A DNA stretch of 64,000 bases from Azolla caroliniana. Taxonomy: Eukaryota; Polypodiophyta. The notes beneath the pieces are model-generated. The model was not told the DNA's origin, did not search any database, and was given only the letters and a program-made list of their open reading frames with translations. The position numbers were made by a program, and so were the translations under genes. Numbering within the stretch: position 1 is the stretch's first letter; the number at the start of each line of letters is the position of its first letter. The stretch covers positions 992,001 to 1,056,000 of the forward strand of contig JBHGNT010000004.1 in NCBI GenBank assembly GCA_043228905.1, in the 5' to 3' direction. Of the stretch, positions 36,901 through 47,438 are shown piece after piece.

Positions 36901-39900
36901 TGGATAGTGCTCTCTCAGCAGTTTGTTTCTGCAGGCAGCCACCAGGATGAAAAAATCGCTATGTATGCCATAGATTCACTGAGACAACTAGGCATAAAGT
37001 ATCTGGAACGTGCTGAGCTAGCAAATTTTACATTTCAGAATGATATTTTGAAACCTTTTGTAATCCTCATTCGAAACAGTAAAAGTTCAACTGTTCGTTC
37101 TTTAATTGTAGACTGTATTGTTCAGGTAAATGTGGAGTACTTTGTTTCTGCTAATAGTTGTTGCAGCTGATTGTTTTAATCAAAAGCTCTGGTGTGTTCC
37201 AGATGATCAAGTCAAAGGTGGGAAGCATTAAATCTGGCTGGCGTAGTGTATTCATGGTCTTCAAGGCTGCAGCTTCTGATGACACAGATTCCATTTCGGA
37301 GATTGCATTCGAAAATATGGAGCAAGGTTAAAGCTGCACAGTTTTATATAAAGAATTATCATGTTCATGATGACTTGTTACTAATGGATTTGAATAATAG
37401 TTTACTCTTGTTGAGTCTCCTTTCTATGATTCGCAGTTGTTTTGGAACATTTTGATCAGATAGTGGGGGACTGCTTTATGGATTGTGTCCATTGTCTTAT
37501 TGCATTTGCACATAACAAGAGCTGTCCTAGAATAAGCTTGAAAGCAGTGGCCCTTCTTCGGATTTGTGAAGATCGTCTTGCAGAGGTATTAGTTCATTCA
37601 TTATTGTTTATTATCTATACAAGCCCAATCACATTTCTTGTAAGTTACTATCAAAGTTCAATGCTATACACGATTTCATCAATTTCCTATGCTTAAAACA
37701 ATTGTCTACATGAGTTGAATCTGGAATGAAAGTAAATAGTTAATATTGGGAAAAACTACCCTTGTAATTGGCAAGTCTATCAAAGAGGTTGTTTGATGGA
37801 TTATACAATTCATGAAGGTGTCAAATAAGAGCAACCAAGAGTGAGCGATGATGTTTCCATTACTCCTGAATGGTTCTTATTTGGCCTCTCTTTCAGAGGG
37901 AATACCTCCTCCTTGAACATTCATGGGGAGTTGTGTGTAGAAGTGGGTATTTAAGGTACTGTCGGCAAATATAATATGGAACGCTAACAAAAAAAAATCA
38001 TAGGCAATAGTATGCAATGGTCGCCCATGATCAAAAAACATTTGGCCTTACTGGAACCATATCAGGCACATTAATTAACAAAGCTTTCTTTAATTTAGGT
38101 GATAATGATGTGAATCCACATCTAATGACCTCCTAGGACATGGGTATATAAACCATCAATGATAATGTGTAGGTAACTGCGTCGGTGGATCAGAATTTGG
38201 TCCCATAATATGCCTTGAAGGTATTTAGTGAAGGAAATATGACTTATGGGTCAGTCTTCAATGATGGGTCGTACACTATATATGTGTCACAGGAGGTGGG
38301 GGCCCTGGGGATGTAGAGGGTTAGCAGTTTGGCATCTACTTTGTCATAGCTAATACATCTTCGTGTGACATAGATGGAAGACTCCAAGCAGCCTTTAGCC
38401 TAGATTTCTCATGGAATCTGTCGTATGTCCTCAAAGAGGCACTAAATCTACCGTTAATGTTGAAAAAGAAAGGATTTGGAAGAATAAGTATTCCAAGTTG
38501 AGAAGGAAAGCTTTCAATCATTTTTTGAATGTTGTAGAGTGTCTTTCATTCTTTGGGATATCCCAATCAAGCTGTATTCTGTGATGATGATGATGGCATG
38601 CATTTCTGTACTTATAGCCATTAACTGTCTATTGCTACTATCAACAGGGTCTTATTCCTGGTGGAGCTCCGAAGCCAGTCCAGATTGACTCTGCAGAAGG
38701 TCTGGATGTTGCAGAACATTACTGGTTCCCCATGCTTGTTGGCCTTTCAGAGCTAACTGCAGATCCTCGGACTGAAGTTAGAAATTGTGCACTAGAGGTT
38801 TTGTTTGACCTTTTGCAAGAGAGGGGGCATAAGTTTTCGTCTGCGTTTTGGCAAAATGTGTTCCAGGATGTACTCTTTCCAATATTTGACTCAGTTAGGA
38901 CTGTTGAAAATGATGCACAGAAATCAGCATTGGCTGATGTCTGGTTACGTGAAACCTGTATTCATTCTCTTCAGCTGCTTTGCAATCTCTTCAGTACTTT
39001 CTACAAGGTAAAGTATGGCTAAAAGTTTTTAATTTCTTAGGAGTGGTTGTAGGTTTCTCAGCAACTAGTTGTACTGCTTGATTTCCAGGATGTTTCCTTC
39101 CTGCTGCCATCCTTGTTGAGCTTGTTGCTTGATTGTGCAACGAGGCCTGATCAGACAGTAGCTCATATTTCTATTAATGCACTTACACATCTTATAGAAG
39201 TAGGAGGTCACCAATTTGATAAGAAAGATTGGGCTACTATACTCGATTGCTTAAGGTAAATATGGGAATCTTTTCAAGATGCATTAGGTTTAGTACTTAT
39301 ATAAAAACTTTACAAGGTACTATGTGATTGCAGAGATGCTTGCTATACTACTCAACCTGTGGAGCTTCTTAGTTCAAACAATACAAATTACAGCCATGGC
39401 TACTCCAGAAAGAGTGCAAGAGAGATTCAAATGCCATCAGATTCGTCTAGTGTTCAGGGAAGTAACGAGGCAGAGAACCTCAATAAGCTTGAGAACTCAC
39501 TGCATTCCGATGTGACAAATGATATACATGCAAATGGAAACGCCACAACTCATGCAAAGGATTTGGATGCTGATATCCATGACATACAGACAGGCAATGA
39601 GGAAGGTATACAGACATACTAGTGATGCAAGAGAGATTCTTCAATTTGGCTTTTAGCTTATCGGTTTGTTAATTTATTTGTGGTGCATAGTTCTCAAGGA
39701 TTCCAATGGAGGGTTTTTTCGAGCTCAAACCTTTGGAAAGACGCTTATGGACACATTGCTGATGAAAAATCTTACCTTTAAAGGAAAGGGTCAGGTTAAT
39801 GGTAGTCCAATACCATCCTCTGAGCAGGTATTCTATGGAGTCTACAGTGGCCTGAGATAATTTAGGGTGATTGGTGTATTTTGAAAACTAAGATGTTTAG

Positions 39901-41302
39901 CTACTATCCAGAACGATGATCTTGGAAGTCAGGATCTGCCGTTGATTGAAGAGGCTTCTCTTTTCCCAACTAGTGTAAGGAGCAAATGCATGACGCAACT
40001 CTTGTTCTTGGGTGCTGTTGACAGTCTTCAGGTACGATCTTTTGCAAACTCCGATTGACCAATTCATTATAATGTTCCCATATGGAATATTTATTTCCAG
40101 TACTTTGATGTAGTATTTCCATTTCTGGTGCCAGCTGTTTTACTATTATGTCACTTTTTGTGACAGGCTTTGTATAGTATTTCTGTAAACAAACCCATCT
40201 TTGGTGTACGTGGTTTTTCTTTCATGTGCAGAAGAAGCATTGGACACACTTGCATCCAAGTCATAAAGTTCTCATTATGGATGTTGTTTTGTCTATGGTC
40301 GACTTTGCTGCCTCATATAACAGCTACAAAAATCTGCAACTGCACATTCAGCAATTTTCTGTGGACAGGTACCGTTTATGATTGTGGCAAATATATGTTT
40401 AATAGCAAAACAAATTAATATGTACTATGGTTTCAGGCCCCCACCCAATTTACTGAGGCAGGAAATAGAAGGAACAAGGATTTACTTGACAATCTTGAAC
40501 AGAACAATCACAGAATATGAACCTTCATCTAATCAGACTACAGTTGAGGAGAAACTTGGTGAGGAGCAAGCCAATGGTTATGCTAGTGTTTCAAGATCAG
40601 AAGAGAGTCAACTTAGAGAAACTGCAGAACAAAGGTTAGTTTCTTTCTGTATGCATACCCTTAAGGAAGCAGCCACATCACAGGCCAGTGTTGGGGAAGC
40701 CCTTGGAACAGACTTGTTTTTTGCTGCTACATTACGATCCCCTGTTGTTGTCAAGGTAATATTTAGAAAACTTGTAAATGTAAAGTTTTGTGCTATCATT
40801 TACTGAACGGCATATTTCTTGATTAGTATTATTAAAGCATCGATATTCTTATATATTTAATTGGTTTAAAGTATTTCTCATGACAAACGTGTTACAAATT
40901 CCAGGTTTTGAATGGGATGTCTAAAATTGAAGCAAAAGTATTCAGTAAACATCTTGGAGAATTTTATCCTTATTTCACAAAGCTTATTTGCAGCGAACAG
41001 GTAGTGAAGAGTTTATCTCTATGTATCTGTTTAAAAAACAGTTTCAGTGTTTACTATGCATATGAAGATGCTACGTATATGATGTTATGATGTATATGGG
41101 TGTAGAAGTATGTATCTTATGATGTTATTCATGCATGTATTTTACATGTATGGATGTGTGTATGTATTTGTGTATGCATGTGCATATGTATGTATGTATT
41201 TATGATTATGCATGAGAGATAGTGCAATTTTGGTGACAGGTGGAGGTTCGTAGAGCACTCAGTGAACTTTTTAAACTGCAGCTTATTTCTAATCTCCCAT
41301 AG
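24914..41302 (+). CDS. BIG5: BIG5/MIN7-type ARF guanine-nucleotide exchange factor (Sec7 domain), 33 exons
   Basis: Activates ARF GTPases for vesicle budding at trans-Golgi/endosomal membranes. My model predicts 1794 aa, close to Arabidopsis BIG5/BEN1/MIN7; the opening [12 protein letters not shown] and [18 protein letters not shown] are typical. DCB about 90-260; HUS box NYDCD at 498; Sec7 about 610-800 with [12 protein letters not shown] (catalytic Glu705) and MLNTDAHN (743-750); HDS repeats follow ([20 protein letters not shown]). Met743 is the type associated with brefeldin A sensitivity (inference). Exons: 24914-25025, 28268-28340, 29845-30064, 30166-30287, 30394-30452, 30562-30619, 31966-32053, 32139-32381, 32720-32778, 32880-32949, 33027-33095, 33180-33302, 34014-34067, 34161-34249, 34364-34460, 34569-34667, 34787-35011, 35187-35297, 35408-35592, 35677-36303, 36396-36813, 36886-37125, 37203-37326, 37437-37585, 38648-39007, 39089-39255, 39334-39605, 39691-39827, 39912-40031, 40232-40368, 40437-40755, 40905-41000, 41240-41302. 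All phases join without stops. Intron 8 appears to be GC-AG. Confidence 0.93.
26128..26450 (+). pseudogene. Ty3/gypsy-type RT relic in BIG5 intron 1
   Basis: The frame from 26131 reads [17 protein letters not shown] and then [13 protein letters not shown], the conserved lead-in to gypsy-type reverse transcriptase. At about 26374 an [11 protein letters not shown] stretch matches the later DELLDRLGGA region of the same domain. The segment expected between them is replaced by unrelated sequence and the catalytic core is missing. It is a dead intronic fragment on the sense strand. Confidence 0.65.
26995..27463 (-). pseudogene. Unidentified protein-coding relic in BIG5 intron 1
   Basis: Two adjacent minus-strand frames (27463-27269 and about 27245-26995) read like real protein rather than chance ORFs. 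The first includes [20 protein letters not shown]; the second includes [20 protein letters not shown] and [19 protein letters not shown]. They differ in frame, and the second has an in-frame TGA near 27202, so the source gene is broken by a frameshift and a stop. More coding-like text may extend towards 27560. I do not recognise the family. It could be a transposon protein, a gene fragment carried by an element, or an old viral insertion. Confidence 0.45.
32382..32383 (+). other. Apparent GC splice donor (BIG5 intron 8)
   Basis: Exon 8 must end at ATTAAG (32381) to keep the conserved DIK-GLEAAL junction with exon 9 at 32720. The intron then starts GCATGC rather than GT and ends CAG. GC-AG introns are a known minor class processed by the major spliceosome. 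No nearby GT gives the conserved junction. Confidence 0.65.
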
Positions 41303-41576
41303 TGTCATGTTCTGCTGATGCCCGATTTTGATAACCTTTTGAAGGGAATAAGAATCAGCCAAATCTGTGAGCGAGCTTTCAATATGAAGATTTTGTTCAT
41401 TCTTTTGGGCCAGTTATATTAGGATTGGCTCTTGTATGGCTACGATAGGGATGAATGTAGAAGTTCAACAGCAAAAGAGACTCTAATGGGATATGAGGAT
41501 TTGGACAGATTCCTTGTATGAAACAACATATAATAGAAATCACTTCTGTTTGATGCATCTCTTAAAGGAATGATGT

Positions 41577-41582
41577 AATAAA
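41577..41582 (+). terminator. Likely polyadenylation signal of the BIG5-like gene
   Basis: AATAAA lies 275 bp after the stop codon. The cleavage site would lie about 10-30 bp downstream. Confidence 0.45.
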
Positions 41583-41599
41583 GGTGGAAATGTACTTTT

Positions 41600-42880
41600 A
41601 TTTTGATACATGTGACTCACACCGTGGAATTCTTATGGTTTTTCATTTGATCTCTGAGCAAGTACTAGAGGCACCTCTGGTTTGTGAGTGTAAATAGAGG
41701 TTCGTGCAGCCCTTCAATGTTATGATATGCCTACAATAGCAATGGTAAAATATGTACTGATGCGTTATCTCAAATTAAAATACATACTTTTTGTAGTGAT
41801 TTTTTATAGTAAGTCATGTAGTAAAAAATACATGGGTACCCTAATGATACAAGAATGGAAAAATGCACATATGGTGATCTAATAATGAACGAGGGGACCT
41901 ACTTGTATTCTGATTAATTGACATTGTTTTTATGGTGTTTGTATTCATCATCATGGGTTCACAATTGTAGTATATGAACAAAGTCACATTGTGATCTCCC
42001 TATACGCATTCATATGGTTAGTAACATGAAGTCCTCAAGAACTGGTGGATGATAGAGCACACAGCAGTAAACCCCTTACATAAGGCATAATGCCTAATAC
42101 CTTCAACACTGGTTTGTATCAAAACCATGCTATAGATTGTGGTTATGCCACATGATTTTGTGACTAATTGTTCTTAAATGAGTGAAACTTAAATAATGAA
42201 TTAGGAAGTTAACTTCTTATGATGTGTGAATGTCCTATTTGTTATGCAAAATTTTACTTTCGAATTTGAACTTTTGATAGGATGCTAAACAAATTCAAAT
42301 GGACGATTATATATATTGCATAGCCATTGTTGCTTACAAGTTTTCTTAGTCATATGGTTAATTCTCGTTTCTATGTAGTCAAGGGTGTCATAACTTTAAC
42401 CAAGCATTAGTGTGTAATTTTGTACCAAAGATAATTAGTTGACTTTTGAATACCTATTGATATTCCAATAACCTAGATTCGGCTTTGATGTGTACTACTT
42501 TATAGTTTAACAAAGAAATACACAACTTTATAGGTTCTAGATGTAAACAATAACTTTTAACAAATGTATAATATTTTAAGTCCATTTTTCTCTTTAAATG
42601 TAATGTTGAACCCATGCATTCCTACATATGCAAAGTGTATAATCTCTAGATATCATCTTCAATGCTATATATGAAGATCATACCATGCACGAGATAATAG
42701 AAGTAGAAGAGGTCATGAAGCAAAAATAAGAAATGAAGAAGCTTAATGTTTGTAGGGGAGAATGTGTTGTTACAAAGAGATTGCGGAGATTGCTTGTTAT
42801 CGAGGAAGAGACCACTACCTACATTAACATATTGTTGGCTACTTTTGATGTACTTTTATCTTGGTTGAGATTTGAACCCA
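41600..42880. other. Intergenic DNA, nothing recognised
   Basis: A/T-rich spacer after the BIG5-like gene. No ORF of note and no strong repeat. Confidence 0.45.
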
Positions 42881-43204
42881 CCTAGCTATTAAGTACGGGA
42901 CCCATTGGGGCGGTACTCTTTCTTAGTTAGAAAGTGTGTAGGTATGGTGGTTTGCCAATCTTCGCACGAGGATCGAAGGATGTATCATTTATTTCATAGT
43001 ATAATTTTAATGTTTAAAAGTAAGTAAATAGATAAATACATTTGATGCCACCTAGTTATTAAGTACGAACCCTTCGAGAGGTATGCTGAGTTAGAAAGTG
43101 TGTAGGTATGGTGGTTTGCCAATCTCAGCACGAGGATCGAAGAATGCATCATTTATTTCGTAATATAATTTTAATTTTTAAAAGTAAATAAATAGATCAA
43201 ATGT
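42881..43204. repeat. Tandem duplication, two units of about 170 bp
   Basis: Units start at 42881 (CCTAGCTATTAAGTACG) and 43051 (CCTAGTTATTAAGTACG). They share TTAGAAAGTGTGTAGGTATG, GTGGTTTGCCAATCT and GCACGAGGATCGAAG, with scattered differences and small indels. A B-box-like GTTCAAATCT (minus strand) lies just before unit 1. Non-coding. Confidence 0.85.
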
Positions 43205-44890
43205 AGTTAGAAATGACATTTTTTATCTTAAAAGCTGCCTTTCTAGTATGTACTATTAATTTAAAATATGTACTTGTGTCTTGAAAATGTTCCACTATTA
43301 TCGGGTCAAATCTACATTTTGGTTTTTATGGTCTTCTAATGGCAACAAAATAAAGAGCGAAACAAATGTGGATTGTATAGTGCATGTGCTCCATCGTAAA
43401 TATTTTTTGGGCAACTTCTTGGATCATGTTCACTCCAACTCCCTCCATTGAATTTATTCTTCAATTGTTCTTCATACCTTTTGAATTCAATATATGAAAT
43501 CTTTAAGAGTAATGGACCCACTTATTCTCTTCTAACTCTTTAAAGTTTGAATAATAAAGACACCTTCAAAAAGTCAAGAAGATAAGACAATCAAATAAAC
43601 CTTCCAATTAATATGTCAATCGTGTAGTGTATCAGGTTTGCAACAACATCAATCTCGAGAACACTAGTAAGATAGTCCATGATGTAGGAGAATGGTTGGG
43701 TTTAATAAACATTTCACTTTTTTAAGGGTGATTAATCGTACCTATGAATGTGAACCGCTAGCAACCTAGGGGGAACTTCCTTTACCCGAGGTGACAATGC
43801 ACTTGTAATGGATATTTACGAGTAGATCCCCTTTCCTTATTGGCCAATAACTCGTTTTGGGATTCAAGTTGCATCAATTAATGGGTACCAATAATGTTTA
43901 ATCACTATGGGGCCATAATCAACAAATCATACTAAACTATAAAATGTTTTATTATTATTTAGCTTTAGTATCCAATGTATATATTTGAGCTACTACTATA
44001 GTTGACTCTTCAACACTTGTGCTAAAATACCCCCATACTTTTAGTGAAAACGATAATAAAGTTTAACTATCCATATATTCGCTTAACACTATTGACCCAT
44101 TTTCTTGCCACGCTATGGAGAAGAAATCAATGGTCATCTCATTGTTAGAAATAAACAAGAAATCTGAAGGAGAGACACACAAGGTATATGAAAAAGTCCC
44201 TAAACCCTACCCTCTCTTTGAAAAAGTCCCACCATATGTATATGAGGCCAATAATCTATAGGTACCTTGGTATTTTAAGAAATAAACTCCGTTGAGAAAT
44301 TAGAAGCCATTGCATGAATGATTGATGAGGAAGAAAGAGAAGTAAAAAAACAATCAAATCATAGGAACATTAAAACAAAAATTAAAGACATGACTAATTG
44401 AAAAAAAGAAGATATTCAATAACTTACACGTCAATATAAGAAAATAAGAGAAGTTCCTAAAGGATTAGAAAGTTTGGCAAACAAATACTTTATTATTGTC
44501 CAAGAGAGGTTGAGTATGTCCTTCAAGATGGGGTTGAGCCCATGGATTGAACTTGGACTCTCTCAAAATTATAATTTTCATGCTAAGACATCAACCACAA
44601 TGCCAACACAGAGCAAGAAAGGACATCGATAATAGAATATTGAACAGATTCACATAATGTATTGATAATAGCATCTTGAAGAGATTCCCACAAGAAGGAA
44701 CAAATCAATCAATTGAAAAGGTAGTGTAAGATAGAGAAATGTTCAAGCCGACAAATTAGAATCATTACATATACCCACAAACAAGGAAAGAAAGCAAGTG
44801 AAGATTCCTTGTTTTTTACCAAGTAATTAATATAATCACACGACCTTATGGCTATGCCCTATAGGTTGGCATAAGAAATTTTAAATCTGG
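43205..44890. other. Intergenic DNA, nothing recognised
   Basis: A/T-rich with many stops. The right part may be further decay of the RT relic that follows, but no motif could be assigned. Confidence 0.4.
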
Positions 44891-44899
44891 CTTGAAAAA

Positions 44900-45420
44900 A
44901 AGAGAGACCCAATGGAAATGTAAACTTCGTGTTTTGTTATACTTAGAACATGTAGATCACAAGGTGGAGGCAACGCAATGACTTGACGAGAAACTTAGAT
45001 TTATTGAAATTGATTGTCAATTGTGTGGCTAATGAAAAATGCTTCCCTACTCACAATTCTTCTTGCAAATCTTGAGTGGTTATTTTACATGAAAAATGAG
45101 TTAGGAACAAATAGCTTGTCATGGGACAATTTTGTAAAAGAGGGCTTTAAGTAGGCAACCTTGTCTTATTAATTTTTTGAAGAGGCCAAGGATTTTTAAT
45201 TTCCCTATCCACTTTGCAAGCTTGCGTACAAAACTCAATTTTACCACAATTTACTTGATGTACTCCGATTGGACAATACCTACGGCCTTATCCATAATAA
45301 CCAAAAACTGAGAGGCATGTTTTGCATGTCCAACACCTTTTGTTTGTAAATGATTTCCAATATTAATTGTCACGTCTCATTGGGACAAAACCATACTACA
45401 GATGGAGAAGTAGGGTTCAA
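44900..45420 (-). pseudogene. Decayed non-LTR reverse transcriptase relic
   Basis: Read on the minus strand across several frames, RT landmarks occur in the right order: YGFVPMRR near 45400 (consensus TGFVPGR), a line like AKHASQFLVIMD near 45320 (before FEKAYDRV), IRQGCLLKALF near 45160 (consensus RQGCPLSPxLF), and LTINFNKSKFLVK near 45010 (consensus LKINxxKSK). Stops and frameshifts are frequent. The text differs from the LINE at 12256-19655, so it is probably another non-LTR family. Confidence 0.5.
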
Positions 45421-45429
45421 TTTAAGAGA

Positions 45430-47060
45430 GGAGCCTATGAAACTGCTACCACATCCATGAAGGGTAGCAAAGTCACAATAGAATATGTCATTTAGATGAG
45501 TGAGGATCAAATTTATACATTTTTGTATTCAACTTCATGAGAGTAATGGCATAGTAATATGGTAGAGTTTAACATTTACACCTTGGTGAGAAAAATACTT
45601 CAAGAATTCCTCCTGCTAGAACTATCCCATTCTGATGCTTTCCAATGTCATAATCCACTTGAAGCTTCCTGTAAGTCCTTTTAGGTGAATGCTCCTTCCA
45701 ACTCCAAAGTAATTGATGTCAAATTATATATGTGTGATTGTAGGGAGCAATGTTATTGAGAAAGACTAGATGCAAAATCAATATTAACGAGGGAAGAGAA
45801 AAACGGAGGATACATCAGCAAAACATTCCAAATTATTTTTAGTATGTCCAACATTTCATATATTAAACGTTTTGTAGTTGCATTGTTTGTGCAAGTCATG
45901 ATTTAATATTTTGAAGAATTGTATTTGAGGAACAATTTATATATTTTAGCAGACGTTATTATCTTCTTGTACTCATGACATCTCAAGTTTATGATGCTTG
46001 TGCTTAAGAGTTTCTACATGCAATTCATAGATAAACTTCTCGAATGTCACTAGATGGGCCTACATCAAAAAGCTCACTTACCTAATGACATTTGGCCTTA
46101 CCTAAAGCCTCTCATTGTCGATGTTCTGACAAGTCATAACCCTAAATGACAAATTGCATCTACCATAAGAAATAATTGGGAAATAATAACCAAGCAATGT
46201 CCTAATCTATGTAAAATTGACCTTAGAGCTCGAAAAATTGCATCATGAATTGCACGTTGAAATTAAACATGAGACAATAATTGTTGTTGACTTGGATCAA
46301 TGTGTTTCCAATACAATGTTCCATGCCTATAGAAATCCCAAAATATAAACCCAGCCAAACATTGACACACGATAATCCATTTTTGCAAAAGAACTCATCA
46401 CAATGTTGAGCATGTACTATGTGTAATACATGTTATCAAGATATATGATCCAATCATGTGAACCCCCCTAGCAACATCCTCTACTCCTCGCAAGCTTTCG
46501 ATTAATTCAAAAGAGGAATAGATGCATTATACGATGAATGGGGTGCGGGCAATATCCCAAAACTACGAAGCTTGATGGGATTCAAAACTTGGGATGCCAG
46601 GGGAGGGGGGGGGGGGGTTCAGAATGCATGGCACAAAAGTAGTAGCCGAAACAAAGTGTGTTGCGATGCAGGGGCCGAGGTCAATTTGTGAGAGTCTGAC
46701 GCAGTATCAAACAAACTGAGGGATGGATTGCGTGTGTGTAATCAAACACACAGACTGGAACATAGACGCCATATATCCAAATATATAGGTAGACATTTCT
46801 GGTGTGGATTAGGGGTGGGGGGGGAGGAACCCGGAGGAGTTACCGAGACGGATTTTTGCAAAGGGCCGGTAATCCATCAATCTCATCTCGACGAGTCAGT
46901 GATGAGAGTGGCGGTAAAGTCATTGGGAGGAGATATGGTGGTGGAAATGGATCTACAAGACTACAGACTACAGACTACATACATCTATATCATCTTGAGT
47001 GTACATAGGTTATATATTATGTTAAAATTAATGTTAAGTTATTAATGTTAATAATGTGTG
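45430..47060. other. Intergenic DNA upstream of SERK
   Basis: No gene supported. An uninterrupted run of about 14 G lies near 46604-46617 and a second G-rich stretch near 46810-46825. Both could be assembly-sensitive. Confidence 0.4.
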
Positions 47061-47176
47061 TAGGGTAGGAGGAGACCACTCTAAAAGGAGACTTTTTCTT
47101 CACCAGAAAATAAAAGCGAAAAGCCAAAGGAGAGAGATGCCAGCATAGCTCTTAGATGCTCAACACTGTTCCTTCT

Positions 47177-47231
47177 CTTCTTCTTCTTCTTCTTCTTCTT
47201 CTTCTTCTGCTGCTGCTGCTGCTGCTGCTGC
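47177..47231 (+). promoter_or_regulatory. (CTT)n(CTG)n tract in the presumed SERK 5' UTR
   Basis: About ten CTT triplets pass directly into about eight CTG triplets, roughly 210-260 bp before the SERK start codon. The tract is a likely length-variable part of the 5' leader or core promoter. CT-rich leaders are common in plants; a CTG block is less usual. Confidence 0.55.
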
Positions 47232-47438
47232 TCTGCTCTGTTCCCAATTGAAGAAGAAGCATTGAAAGAGAAGGAAGTAAGCAAGGAGGTAAAAAACAAC
47301 CTCCTTTGGTGGTGGGCACACGGATCAGGTCAGAGATTAATTAGTTCTCCCACTTCCGCCCACAAAAACCATCTATTATCTGTCTTGACAGAGGAATTCA
47401 CGCTCCAGATTCCAGTCCAAGGCTGCCCGAAACTAGAG

